NCBI GenBank assembly: GCA_036245805.1
Contig: BTRK01000004.1
Location: 40,264,907 to 40,328,906 of the forward strand
Length of the DNA: 64,000 nucleotides
Source of the DNA: Pristionchus mayeri
Lineage: Eukaryota > Nematoda > Chromadorea > Rhabditida > Neodiplogasteridae
Direction of reading: 5' to 3'
Shown here: positions 36,301-47,859 of the stretch, piece after piece
Layout of the letters: every line of letters starts with the position of its first letter
Position numbering within the stretch: position 1 is the first letter of the stretch
Made by a program: the position numbers and the translations under genes
The notes under the pieces: model-generated
Seen by the model: only the letters and a program-made list of their open reading frames with translations
What the model was told of the DNA's origin: nothing
Databases searched by the model: none

Positions 36301-36700
36301 GACTAGTATTACAAGTTACTAAATGCATTACTACAGAACTCCAGTCTTACAATTAGTTACATACTTCTCGGATCACCGCACTTGGCGGCTTCGTGCTCAC
36401 TGCAAACTACAACCTCTCGTCCGCTTGAGTGGCTTCGTTATTAGGCTAACTTCTAAGTACAAAAAACAAAGAAATCTTTATTGTGTCCAAATCCATGTGT
36501 CTCTACACTATCCCACCACTTATTCTTACTGTGCAACAATCAGTGATCGATAATCACATCGGTATCTAACAAAGAAAACACTTCCCTATTTTATTTTATA
36601 GTCGCACAACGAACGTAGTGTTATCGATCGGCACGACTCTGATAATTCCGGACTTCCAAAACCGGAATGCGCCCAGAACTGTCTCTTAAAGTTTACAATT
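33335..36700. repeat. Array block (motifs c, e, b, c, a, b, c, c, a, b, a, a, c)
   Basis: Motif c is at about 33,388, 33,920, 34,885, 35,110 and 36,653. Motif e (CACATGTGAAACGCGA) is at 33,651, motif b at about 34,733 and 36,095, and motif a at about 34,080, 35,512, 36,180 and 36,381. All plus-oriented. A tandem MITE pair sits inside. A (TA)n microsatellite is at 35,399-35,422 and a G-run at about 34,945. Confidence 0.65.
34213..34705. mobile_element. Two tandem TTAA MITEs sharing one target site
   Basis: Unit 1 is 34,213-34,456 and unit 2 is 34,461-34,705. Each starts AGGAGGAGTAAA and ends TTTACTCCTCCT. TTAA occurs before, between and after them (34,209, 34,457, 34,706). The two units are about 90% alike and in the same orientation. 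Both begin inside with AACGCGCGCCCGGTTGG. Confidence 0.8.
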
Positions 36701-37960
36701 ATTTTAAAGTTTTCTAAAGGTTTCTGAACGTCGATCAGCTGCACTCACAGGGAAATAAGTCTACGTTTTTAGACTTATCTGTAGACTTTCAAGTCGCCGC
36801 TCATGAACCCTTACTTCATAGCCTAATCCATCGACTTCAAAATCTAATTTTTAGACTTGCAGTATATCTTCAATTACAGTATTCAGTTCTAAGAGGGCGC
36901 ATGGTAGAGCAGTTCTTTCGAATGCTTGTGATGCTTGTTGTAGAAATGAACAAGAGTAGGTCACAAGGCTTTATCGCACCATAAATAACTATAGCGAGAT
37001 CTGTTCGCATTCTTTACAATTTGGTTAAACTATTGCGAAAAACAATATCACGACCGATTCTTATTGGACATTTTTAGCGCTGTATTAGTGGTTGATTACA
37101 GCTCTTATACACAGAGATTAAACTTTATGAGATAATATCAGTCGTGACTCTGAAAAGGAAACTTGAAATTAGGAAACAAAATCAAACATTTTGGAGAGAA
37201 AGAATGAACGTTCCACTCGATAAAATTTATATCGTGAGACCTGTAATTTTGAACTAGCTGAGCAGAATATCCGACAATCACTTATCTGCTTGGTTCTGTT
37301 CCTCCCTTTCTTCATTGATTATGATAGTCGAAAATATTGAGCATAACTGTCAAATGTACGCCTGAGCAAAGAATACATAATAATACAAAAACAAAACAAC
37401 AGTAAAATGGTAAATATTACGAAGAAAGCAGTGTGGAGTATCGATCAAATGAATTTCGAAAAGGGGCAGCGTACTGTAGACGCGCATTCGAATCGAAAAC
37501 TGATTCCATTTGGACTTGGAAAGTCTAATACTGCGAATTCAAAAGTCTAACATTTAGACTTTCGAAGACTAACAACTTTAGAGTTTTCGCCGCTCGTTAT
37601 ACTACGATCCTGAGCACGATCTCCCAAAGCACAATACCCCCCAGGGCTCGGTGAACAGGTTAAAAAAGGGTTCCCACGAGTCTCGCGGACAACAAACTGG
37701 CACCATGGGGTTATAGAGGGCGCTTTTCCGATCAGAAATCACTTGGTTTCATGTTAAATAAATGTCTATAAGTTGCAAAATTAATTTCTAAAGTTCATTG
37801 AAAATGCAGGCAAATTGAAAATACTGTAGCTATTCAAGCCATTGATTGAGAAAAATGCCGCTGGATTAGGAAAAGACGGAAAAGACGGAACAACTGAAAA
37901 ATAGCTTGACGTGGCTGCCTTTTATTTCATGTGAGTGATAAAGTAATTTTATTTATGAAA
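36701..37960. other. Stretch without array motifs; many AGTCTA/TAGACT words
   Basis: No gene is seen. AGACTT/AAGTCT-type words cluster at 36,755-36,860 and 37,515-37,580, and GTCGCCGCTC versus TTCGCCGCTC occurs once near each cluster. The centre is plain AT-rich sequence. Confidence 0.35.
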
Positions 37961-37989
37961 AAATCGACGGTCAAGGAACGTCACCAGTT

Positions 37990-38055
37990 CTCCGGATGAG
38001 AGGTTGTAGATTGTAGTGAACACGAAATCACCAAGTGCAGTTATCCGAAAAGTAA
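37990..38055 (-). repeat. Motif a in reverse orientation
   Basis: GAGAGGTTGTAGATTGTAGT and ACACGAAATCACCAAGTG are the complement of motif a. This is the only copy found on the opposite strand among about 25. Confidence 0.7.
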
Positions 38056-38294
38056 GGGAACGTTAAACATGTGCCGTACAACGAAAAATAAAGTCCCAAT
38101 GTGAAAACTGATCTAGGGGTATCTTTTCACGTAGAGTTCGAAAATTGACCTTATAAAGCCGTATCTCTCCCCCCATTTCATGTGACGCGATGTAGCTGTG
38201 TGGTCGATTTTTTTAAGCTTTTGAACGGCGAAGAAATATCCATCGATTATCAAATATATTTTATGGCAGAACATGCAATAACAAAAACAAATGC

Positions 38295-38498
38295 ATAATT
38301 TATAATCGCAGCACAAAACTCCCGCTGTTGGTCGCATTGCTGATGGTAAAGGTAAAGGTAAAGGTACATCCCGTCTTCGAGACTGGGCTCCGGGAGAACA
38401 CTGCTAGGCCAGTGTCATTGCTGATGATCTCAGCAATAGTTATATTTCTTTGAATTTCTCCTTCTTCTCTGAACCCCCGCCGAGCTTCCAAGTGGTAC
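38295..38498 (-). pseudogene. J2 exon relic split by a 71-bp retroposon tail
   Basis: The acceptor TTTACAG|G at 38,498 gives TAC CAC (YH), then with one frameshift GGGSEKKEKFKEI and TIAEIISN. This matches the J-domain pattern YHPDKN.GG.EK.EKFKEI....ISN. After ATCAGCAATG the exon is interrupted by the insertion at 38,345-38,415, then continues ATNSGSF. The partner J1 relic ends at 38,713 with donor CAAG|GTGAGT. Confidence 0.55.
38345..38415 (-). mobile_element. 71-bp LINE-type 3' tail with 10-bp target duplication
   Basis: Read on the minus strand it has two small stem-loops (ACACTG/CAGTGT and GTCTCGAAGAC) and ends in a (TTTACC)n tail. CATTGCTGAT is duplicated exactly at 38,335-38,344 and 38,416-38,425. 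Severe 5' truncation, a simple-repeat tail and a 10-bp duplication fit a retroposed LINE or SINE end. Confidence 0.7.
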
Positions 38499-38712
38499 CT
38501 GTAAAGTTTTTGAACGGCGAAGAACGGCGAAGAAATATAAGCTTTATGTGTATCATAGTCCTAATGAGTAAAAAAAAAATTTCCCAATCGCAGAAGAGTA
38601 CCAACTTTGACATTGATCGGCTAAGTCAGAACTCTTCGGTAGATCTCACAAATATTGCCCATTTCCTTTTCAATGTGATAGTCTTGAAATGAGAGAGAAA
38701 GGATAAACTCAC

Positions 38713-38775
38713 CTTGAACCACGATATAAGGGAGATCTACATCAGTTTCTCGTACATTCCATCAGATTGAAAATG
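38713..38775 (-). pseudogene. J1-like exon relic
   Basis: The minus frame reads YEKLM-stop-ISLISWFK and ends at TTCAAG|GTGAGT, the same place where the intact J1 exon at 55,601-55,693 ends. One stop. Upstream at about 38,885-39,178 an open frame ends SSEISASELAED, a probable preceding exon. Confidence 0.4.
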
Positions 38776-38884
38776 AGACGTCGCCCATCTCATTACCTGC
38801 GAGAACATAATTTTCTTTTTCTACTGAAAAGTTGATATTATAAAGAGATCGAGCAAAGTGCCATTGAATGCGCACGATCAAGTC

Positions 38885-39178
38885 TCAATCTTCTGCCAAC
38901 TCCGAAGCAGAAATCTCACTGGAAGGAAGATCCAGACGGTTACTCCTCACTGGCTTCCGCCGCGACATGAAAAAGAATTGCGGAAATGGAATGCACCGAC
39001 AACTACACCGAATGTAACAAGCAACAATGTTTTTTGAGTTACAAGTTTTGTTTATATTCCTAGAGAGTACATCTTTATCATTGCGTACCCTCCATCGATT
39101 AAAAAAAATATTACCGAAAAAATAATCCGCCTCCAACATCAACGTCCGCCAGTGATTTCGGCGTTTCACATCATTCAT
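38885..39178 (-). pseudogene. Exon-like open frame preceding the J1 relic
   Basis: 98 codons, with a cysteine-rich hydrophobic middle and an end RRKPVRSNRL..LPSSEISASELAED. Shorter relatives lie at about 27,170-27,381 and 62,320-62,420, each upstream of a J1-like relic. Could be an N-terminal exon of the same gene family. Function unknown. Confidence 0.35.
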
Positions 39179-41044
39179 AAATATTGGTCTGTTCTCCTTT
39201 CACAATTAACCTGCTATTCTCGGGACAAAATACAACAATATATCTCGAAATTATCGTATTGCACTCCTAAAAAAGGGAAAAGCATAGTGGTGTGATTATC
39301 CTATACATACTTCTCTGTCTACGCATTCTGTTTTCAGTGAACCGCAACAGACAAAGCCAGCATTTTTTACTTCTACGATCAGCTCTGCATTATTAGTCAA
39401 AATAAAGAAGAAGATGTGTTGTTTCCAATGGTTTCCTAACACTCACAAATTATCATCGGCCCGTGCGTCCCCAGTCGACCATACTGTTCTCCGGCATGCT
39501 CCTGCAATTCATTCACTTCGCCCTCTATCTCGCTTACCGTACCTTCTCATAGTTGTGATTGGGCGCGAAATAGATCGAATGAACAAAATGCCATCTTAAT
39601 ATCAGGCACGAACTATTATTATTCCCTACGGCCGGATATTGAAGAAACCTCCACCTCTTGGAGATCCCTCAACGAGGAATTTCCATTGGTTAGGGAAGAG
39701 ATGCTTGTATAACTTTATCACGCCAGTGGACTGTCGTTGAACACCTCTACTCCTATTAGGTACTGCCGTAATTGGACAGTACTAGAACCAATATGAAATA
39801 TGTATACAGAGTTGTTTCAAACAACTTCCCAGAAACTCACATATAATGACGATCGAGCTCATGCGACCCTGTTCGATCATGCTGCTCTCAGACTTCTTAG
39901 TAGAAATATGGTTCAACAGTTCGGATGCAGCAACTGTTACAGATATTTCACACCCTCTCTCGGCCTTTCTAACAAGGGATAGAAAAAGCAAAAAATAACA
40001 TTATAAGGCTGATTATCACAGCTCAGTGCGAATTTTGAGATTCCGTGCTTACTGCATTCTACACCCTCTCGACCTATTCGTCAGGTTCCTTGTAAGGATT
40101 GCACGCTGTACTATAATCTGTTGACTCAACTGCAAATCATTTTAAAGAAGTACTCCATTGTGCCTCATTAAAATCAATCTCTGACCTCCTCAATAACGTC
40201 CTACAGTATTGTACCTCCTCTTCCTCGAAGTGCGAACGTCGCTCTTTTTTATAAAGAAACACAATGAAAGTATCTCCTTTGCGTGATAGGTCTAGTGTCG
40301 TCTAGCGTTCAATACTCTCGTCGGTTTGCAGGAAATTAATTATGAGTTATCTCTCGATTTCTTTGTTAGCTTTATGCTGATGAAGGGTGCAAATCAGCAA
40401 TCAATCAATAAATAGTTACACCTCAAATAACCTCCAATTGCAACGGTTTTTATTCGCACTTAAGAATTAGGATTGAAAAGGAAAAGTTGAATGCGCCTAA
40501 ACATGGGCAAAATCGACTTGAAAAAAATCGATTCACATCGACGCGGCTTAGAACTGCATATATTGGCAAAAACATGGAATGCCTGCTATTTCGGCATCTT
40601 GGCGGACCCTTTACAGGAACGAAATTTTCCATGAAAATAAAACCGTAGGGGTACTTTTCAACGAGGAATCAAATGAAAGAATAAAAAAGCGAATAATTAT
40701 GGCATCCAAATTTATGATGATTTTTTTCAACATTCAAACGGTCAGATCTTTTTTCACAGATGAGCTAGCCCTTCACTTACAACAAGAAAAATGCTTATCT
40801 CGTCGAGATCTTTAAGCATTACTATACATGTATGGAGTTTGGAGCGACCGTTCACGATTTACAAAAACCGACCGCTCAGATGCAGTGCAACACAGGAAAT
40901 GAGGGGTTGGAGATACGGCTTTCTAAGGCCGATTTTCGAACTCTACATGAAAAGTTACCCCTAGGGATAATTTTAGGGGAAATTTCATTTTTTGCTGTAC
41001 GGCTTATAGGTGAAATTGCTCAGTTCTCTCAGAAAGTCTCTCAT
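39179..41044. other. Array remnants and unassigned sequence
   Basis: A weak motif a (GAGATTCCGTGCTTACTGCA) is at about 40,035. Parts near 39,430-39,560 repeat array text (CTCCTGCAATTCAT). The stretch 40,450-41,040 shows no gene; its frames have no recognisable content. Confidence 0.4.
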
Positions 41045-41125
41045 ATATTTCGACTTCCATCGTCAACATAATCCTAATAAAGAAAATGACAGATAATTTT
41101 TTTTTAAATTTCCACGGGAGAAATG

Positions 41126-41459
41126 GGGGTACGACATTTGCGCAACTAATCAACTCTCGTTTGGAAGAAGTATTAGAAAGTTGGGAGTTGTTGCATTGTA
41201 ACCAGTATGTGCTCCGAAAAATTTTCATATATAAATTTCGTTACCAGGCGATATTGAGTTTTACTCTAAATCAACGACCCGGGGTTCATGGAATGTGGAT
41301 TTAAACGACCCCCTATACGTTGAAACTCAATATCGCCTGGCAACGAAATTAGTATATGAAAATATTTCGGGACACATACTGGTTAAAATGCAAGAACTCC
41401 CAACTTTCTAGTACTTCTTCCCATCGAGAAGTGCTTAGTTGCGCAAATGTCGTCCCCCC
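41126..41459. mobile_element. Foldback element with 8-bp target duplication, duplicate copy
   Basis: Same element as 27,657-27,991, with GAGAAATG at 41,118-41,125 and 41,460-41,467. One G fewer at the left end and a few substitutions. Confidence 0.75.
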
Positions 41460-41596
41460 GAGAAATGCATGGAACATCGAACAGCTAGACTCCACTAGAC
41501 ATATCACGCACTTTCAAAACCAGAATGCACCTTGCCTATGAAAAACCATTTTCGCGCGAGTTCCGAAAGAATGAAGAAGATCAAGTTCTCGTAATA

Positions 41597-42488
41597 TCAG
41601 GTTGATGCAAAAGTTTCTTTAAAAATTTTATTTTTGCGTTTTCGGGTTACCTCTTACTTATCTCTTGAACTATGCTCATATGGGTTGGTCTATTTTTTTA
41701 GTGGGTGTGTACTCTCATTATCGCACACTAGTTCATATCTGATCAATCAAGTACACATACATGATTAGCGGCCAAAATCGCAAAATTGAAATTTCTGTGG
41801 GATTCTTTGGAGGATCAGTACGCAGTGTTGATAACGCAACAATGACACAATCTATGTAAAGCGTGACGACTAGGCATCTTAGCGTGAGAAGAGCGCCGGA
41901 TCATTCTTGGAATCGCTGGTCCAGAGAGGCACAAATTTCGGATTCTCGAGTTCGTGAATCTTGCAGGATTGGTTTATTCGCGCCCAACATTTATGATATT
42001 TGACCAAAAGGTCTCAAATGGTTTGAAATCAGAAGGAACTCTCACATTGAAGCTATCATAGAAAGATGATGAAGATTCCTTATTCCTCTCAAGAACCGAA
42101 TTTCCGTATATACAAATTTCGAATTTTTGATGACGAAAACGAGATATTTCGCATCACGTTTTCCGAGAGGTTCCGAAACTATGATTTCAATTGACCATAT
42201 GACGTAACAACCTTTACTAATTACCTTCTCAAAAGATCGGAAGTGGGACTTTATTAGTTATAATTTTCAGATTAATTTTTCAGAGGATCAAAAAAATCGA
42301 AAATTTGCACATTTTCGGTTATCAATATTTTTCTACCGAACGACGTTCGATCGATTCGATAGAAACCAATTATTGTAGTGGCCCAATACTACCTCAAATA
42401 ATCCCTGCGTGGCCTTTCACAGAAGTGAAGCATTCCGTACAAAAATTTTAAAAAAATGCCTTGTAAAGAAACTTTTGCATCAACCTAA
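41597..42488. mobile_element. 892-bp mariner-type element, complete ends
   Basis: Termini TCAGGTTGATGCAAAAGTTT and AAACTTTTGCATCAACCTAA. TA precedes it; the right duplicate is CA, apparently mutated. The interior is too decayed to show a transposase. TIRs of the AGGTTG...AAAAGTTT type are common in mariner-like elements. Confidence 0.65.
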
Positions 42489-44401
42489 CAGTTAGCAATC
42501 ATCGAATAAAAGAGAAATGTCTCTCGCGTTCAATCCAATCGCATCTATGTGCACCAGCGATTTTGGCGTTTAATCTTATTCTCGAATGCTAGCGCGTTTC
42601 ACCTTTCACGATTCAAGAAGGGCTGCGTTGTCATCAAATAAACCAAAATAATGGTTAATCTAATTATCCCAGGAAGCCGTCTCACTATTTTCTCATTTTA
42701 GAGGTATTCAGATTATGCCGAGTGTGTCGTAACCATTTATCGATGTATCCGTCTGCGCATGGCTGCGTGAAAATCACATAATACGATCGAGATAAAGACG
42801 CCACTGTTGTGGGACTTGATTCGGCAGGAGATAACACTCTCTATTTCGAGCATTTTCTCACCGTCACTATAAACTTTAAAATAACGTGAAATGTGGAGAG
42901 TGTCGTGGTGTGATTTTCCCATCCATTCTTTAATGCGTTCTCATGTTATGCAATTATTTGAGCTAAACAAAGAGTCTCAGCCATAGTTACTTCTCAGATC
43001 ACCGCACTTGGTGATTCCGTGTTCACTGTAATCTACTAGCTCTCGGTCGATTGCTAGCATTGTTCTTAGCCTTTCCAGTCATTCACAAACAAAAAAAAAC
43101 GTGAAAGCCATCATCGGCGTTTCATTCACATCTTCATCCTCAATTCGATACACAAATTGAATCAATTTCGAATAATAGCTCAGTTCCCGTTCCCTCGTAC
43201 CGTACTTCCCATCATAGGTATCTTAATCCGTTTGCATGCCATTTCCTGGAGAGAACAAAGGAAGTCAGAACGCCGCGCTGCTCATTGTACCTCCTTCTCA
43301 TCGACGTGCTTCGGATAGGAGCGATCAAAGCGGAAAGAGCAGTACCAGCAGAAGTCGCACAAAAGAAGGGCGAAGGAGCGCTGTGGCCGAAGCAGAAGTA
43401 AGTAAAACATAAAACACAAGAGGGAACTCCGAAGGCGACGAACATCCACTGCAAGGAAGGAGATTAGAGTTGTGATATCTTATTAACAGCAGTGATATTT
43501 TTTTACAAGTTTGAAAACCATATGACCACCGCATTGCATGAAATGAATTTCATCAGCTCACAGCACATGTGAAACGCGACTCCTTCTTCAAACAAACACC
43601 ACAATACAAAAACCAATCTCACCAAAATCTCTTATTTGTGGGTTACTTAACAAGTATCGTATCTAACTGGCATCTACAGTAACGGTACCAGGTCGAATGA
43701 GTACCATTGCGTTATGCCGCCTTTGAAATACGGCATAACGCAATAGTTCATCCGACCTAGTGCCAACGTAACCAATCAATCAATACTCGTACTGTACCCG
43801 ATCACCAGGTTGTCCTACCGCACTTGAGTGTGACGCTTAAGACACAACACCTCCCTCCTCACCATCAATGGAATCTATGTGCAATAGAAAAATAGTTGTA
43901 ATCCACATATCCAGAGTGGGAATCATCAGCCTGAAGTTTCTCCGCTCAACCAAGCTGCTCTCCGAACTGCTCCTGCAATTCATGCTGGGAGTTGATATTA
44001 TTCAAACTGTTAGTATTAACATTTATAATGTCTACAGTATTGACAATACGCTCTCTGAATTGCTCGAAATGATTTCCATCACGTTCACATAGCACTTTTG
44101 AAGCGCGACTCCTCCTTGAAACAACAATCAGAATATAACGCGTACTCTCAGAAATATTTCTAAGGTAAGAAAATCTCTAAAACTATCGTATCCATCTGCC
44201 ACAAACAATGAATCAATACTCGTGTATCTTATTTTCATTGCCTCCTTCTTCGCTACGAGAAATAAGATCCATCACATCCATCCTAGCCATCAACTGAGTC
44301 GAACTGCAAATATAGCTAAGATCAAGTATGACTCTCTCAATTTCCAACGCTCTATCACCCTTCCTAGCAAGTGATAAAACAAACACAATGAAAAAAAGAT
44401 A

Positions 44402-44651
44402 CTGTGAGAATTGAAATCCAAGCAATGGTGTTAGTGCGAGTGCGTTTGGGAGAATGAAAGAAAAGTGGTCGATGGATGTTACGCGCGGAATATTTTAAAC
44501 CCAGTTTGCGGTTCATACTCGGGCCTCTCAATTTTCAATAACCGCAAAATGGGTTTAAAATATTCCGCGCGTAACATCCATCGACCACTTTTCTTTCATT
44601 CTCCTCGCTGCACTCGCACTAACACCATTGCTTGGATTTCACTTCTCACAG
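44402..44651. mobile_element. 250-bp TA MITE with a verified empty site
   Basis: The termini CTGTGAGAA and TTCTCACAG are flanked by TA at 44,400-44,401 and 44,652-44,653. The duplicated locus has a single TA at 30,375-30,376 with identical flanks. The arms pair almost throughout (GTGGTCGATGGATGTTACGC and inverse) around a short centre. It inserted after the duplication, or was lost precisely from copy 1. Confidence 0.85.
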
Positions 44652-45068
44652 TAATCATGCTGAATATTCACCTTCCATGCTTTCGTCCGCTGTATTTGAG
44701 GCTATTGAATGCGCTCATAGATTCACAAAATATTTTACTACCATACAACTTGGCGAATCCGTGCTCATTGCAACCTATGACCCCTCAGCATATCCAATAG
44801 CTTCGTTATTTGGTTGGCTACTGGAAGAAAAAAATCTTTAATTAAATTTACGACTTTATATTATTTTTGTCTTCTTCGGAATCAGATAAACACAGGCAAT
44901 CAATTTTTATAAAGTGCTAAGTTGTGTCTCAATAAAGACAATCCTCGATACTCTTCTCTATCATCCTCCAACACTTCCTACAGTACCTCAACCTCACAGG
45001 GGTATGTCAGCAGTAGCGGAAATAGCAGAGCCGTACGAGAGAATGTGTCGAAGAGGTAGATCACCAAC

Positions 45069-46300
45069 ATCTTTGGTGATTACAGTTGAGACCCGCGATC
45101 CATCTCCCGTCTCCCTGCTTTCCGTGAACTGCAAGGCAGGCATTGATTTCATCTGACTTATAAATCTCTCCGTATTTCTTTACAAGCGAAAGAATTAACA
45201 AAATGGGCAGAAATTTGCTCGATTATCCCCTTCTTGCAAGCACTCTCGCTAAGTAATCATATTTATTTTATTTTAATGCAATTATCAAGAACGGATTGGA
45301 CGGCACGACTTTGCTTAACCTATCACGTACTTCCAAAACCAGAATGCGCCTAGCATTCATTTATCTCTTGACAAAGGATAATACGATTCACTTCAAAAAC
45401 AGGAATTCTCTCTTCAGGCTGATTGACGCGCGAAATGGAGTCAACATTTTCGTTTTTCTTTGCATCAACAAATTCTTCGATCTTGTTCCGAGTCCTGCTC
45501 GAAGCGCCCCCTACACTATCCCACCAATTATTCTTACTGTGCGACATTCAGTCCTCAATACGTACTTCCCACCTCTACCGTACCTCCTCCTCCTCCTAGT
45601 AGTGCTTGGAAGTGCAGCGGCCCGAAGAAAGAAAGCCAAGAACAGCCACTGCAAAAGGAGCATAGAGTAGGTTGTAATTCTTTATTATAGAACATTAAAT
45701 TTGATCATCAACATAATTCTAAGAAGGTAAGAGTGAGGTTTTTTATTGGCAATAACAGGCAGAGAGTATCGAACTGTCAAGCGCCATTAGGCCTATCATG
45801 CACTTCCAAACCCAGAATGCACCCAGTGCAGGCGGAGATTCTTTTTTTTCTCGAAAAGCTTGTGAACGCCGCTCTGACAAGATAATGTACGGATAAATGG
45901 CGAGAGCGTCGTAGTTGGATTATCTCATCCATGCTATTAAACACTCGATATTCAGACTGCATAATGCGCAAAATAGTGAACATGTGACAGAAGAAACCCT
46001 CAAAGTCGATGAAGAGCCACTGCAAAAGCAGGAGAGATTGCATTGTAAATATTGAATTGTTTATTATCGATATCGACTTCCATCATAAACATAATACTAT
46101 TAAAGAAAACTAGGAATATATATATATATATTTTTAAATTTCCACCACGAAAGCCGAACTGATCGAACAGCTAGGCGCCACTAGACCTATCACGCACTTC
46201 CATCTCCAGAACGTGCCATGTCCACGAACAATTATTTTCGCGGCGTGAATTAGCCAAGTGTGAACAAGATTCAAAGACTTCAAAGATAAGGAATACGAGG
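45069..46300. repeat. Array block (motifs c, b, c, c)
   Basis: Motif c (CTTCCAAAACCAGAATGC) is at about 45,330 and again at about 45,807 and 46,197. Motif b (GTGCAGCGGCCCGAAG) is at about 45,613. On the minus strand at about 45,130 TTGCAG|TTCACGG... is followed by GDGSRVSTVI, related to exon-like piece X. An (AT)n run lies at about 46,115. Confidence 0.6.
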
Positions 46301-46317
46301 ATGTTTTCCCGCTGACC

Positions 46318-47855
46318 CCTCGGGAACAATTTCCAACTTTTATTTTTTGTTTGCCTTCATATTATGGTGGTAGCATACACTAGAGCCAACTTCTCGAAAA
46401 ATCTAGGCCACAGGTCCCAGAGCCGGCTTTTAGGAATTTTCCGGTTTTGCTCCCGGCTATACTGTATCTCAGCTCCCAGACGAGCTAGAGACATGGCAAG
46501 GTGCTCAAAATGATCGGAAAAATATAATAAGAAACTTGCATGTTTTGAAGTAAGCGGTGTAACCAACGCTCGCCAAGTTATGCTCGATAAAGCAGATTTT
46601 AATCGAGATAAAAAATCGTAGCTTTTTCGAGAGTATGCGTTTCAAGCAATTTTATTGCCAAATATAGTAGGTCGAGTTCATACACGAATAGAAAAAATAC
46701 ACAAATCGATTTCTGTGATAGGCCTTTTTGGCAATATGCATTTGAATGCTCCAAAGTGACGTTGGCCATAAAAAGATGTTCGTTACCCTGCATTGTTTTG
46801 CCCATTATTTAATACCTATTACTATATTTCAACATTTCTATAATAGGAGACTTCGATAACGTCGAAAAAATAAGAGATTTCACAACTTCTGAAAATTCGA
46901 TTTCGAGACCCCATTTTATACCAAACTTACGTATCTCAAAGCTAGTAAATTCTAATGTTGATTTAACCATACATTGTTACCAACAATTGAGAAATATGCT
47001 TGAACCGTACTAAATATAATATCAAATTCTGAAAATCAAAAAAAAATAATTGTTCTGAAAATTCCCCTTCGAACGAGCATTTTCGAAGCAAAATATAATA
47101 ACTTTTAGAGCGTATATAGAAGTTCATTGAATAGAAATCAATTCACGGCGAAGCCTACTGCAGGTTCCACCCAGCGTTGATGGTAGCTGTTGTTAAATTT
47201 CTGACTTGGATAGCCGTAAATTTGATGAAAACTGAGGTCTCAAAATCGAATTTTCAGAAGTTGTGAAATGTCTTATTTTTTCGACGTTATCGAAGTCTCC
47301 TATTACAGAAATGTTGAAATATAGTAATAGGTATTAAATAATGGGCAAAACAATGCAGGGTAACGAACATCTTTTTATGGCCAACGTCACTTTGGAGCAT
47401 TCAAATGCATATTGCCAAAAAGGCCTATCACAGAAATCGATTTGTGTATTTTTTCTATTCGTGTATGAACTCGACCTACTATATTTGGCAATAAAATTGC
47501 TTAAAACGCATACTCTCGAAAAAGCTACGATTTTTTATCTCGATCAAAATCTGCTTGATCGAGCATAACTTGGCGAGCGTTGGTTACACCGCTTACTTCA
47601 AAACATGAAAGTTTCTTATTATATTTTTCCGATCATTTTGAGCACCTTGCCATGTCTCTAGCTCGTCTGGGAGCTGAGATACAGTATAGCCGGGAGCAAA
47701 ACCGGAAAATTCCTAAAAGCCGGCTCTGGGACCTGTGGCCTAGATTTTTCGAGAAGTTGGCTCTAGTGTATGCTACCACTATAATATGAAGGCAAACAAA
47801 AAATAAAAGTTGGAAATTGTTCCCACATACCTCCACTGACTGGTGATACCTGTGA
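46318..47855. repeat. 1.5-kb foldback element related to 23,717-25,595
   Basis: Arms 46,318 to about 46,935 and about 47,240-47,832 are inverse with few differences. They contain the same mirrored frames (MGKTMQGNEHLFMANVTLEH) on both sides, so these are arm sequence. The right terminus CTGGTGATACCTGTG matches the TTAA element at 25.6 kb. The left terminus is lost and no TTAA flanks remain. Confidence 0.7.
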
Positions 47856-47859
47856 TATA

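Larger units (their letters stand above)
38113..40970. repeat. Inverted pair of about 70 bp, 2.7 kb apart
   Basis: CTAGGGGTATCTTTTCACGT at 38,113 with following sequence to about 38,180 (AAGCCGTATCTCT) is the inverse of about 40,895-40,968 (GGAGATACGGCTT...GAAAAGTTACCCCTAG). It could be the ends of one old element or two separate insertions. Confidence 0.45.
41045..45068. repeat. Segmental duplication, copy 2
   Basis: Partner of 27,578-31,360, in direct orientation, with copy starts 13.5 kb apart. It keeps the complete mariner-type element and the 558 bp lost from copy 1, carries a private MITE at 44,402-44,651, and lacks the 8-bp-duplication transposon (empty site 44,995-45,002). Contains motifs c (41,513), a (43,004), b (43,316) and e/d (43,550-44,310). 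Confidence 0.9.

Noticed and set aside
37470..37500. ATTCGAATCG as a possible tRNA T-loop
   Set aside because: No acceptor stem or anticodon arm could be paired around it.
46599..47568. Identical frames MGKTMQGNEHLFMANV... on both strands
   Set aside because: Mirror images in the arms of the 46.3-47.9 kb foldback element.
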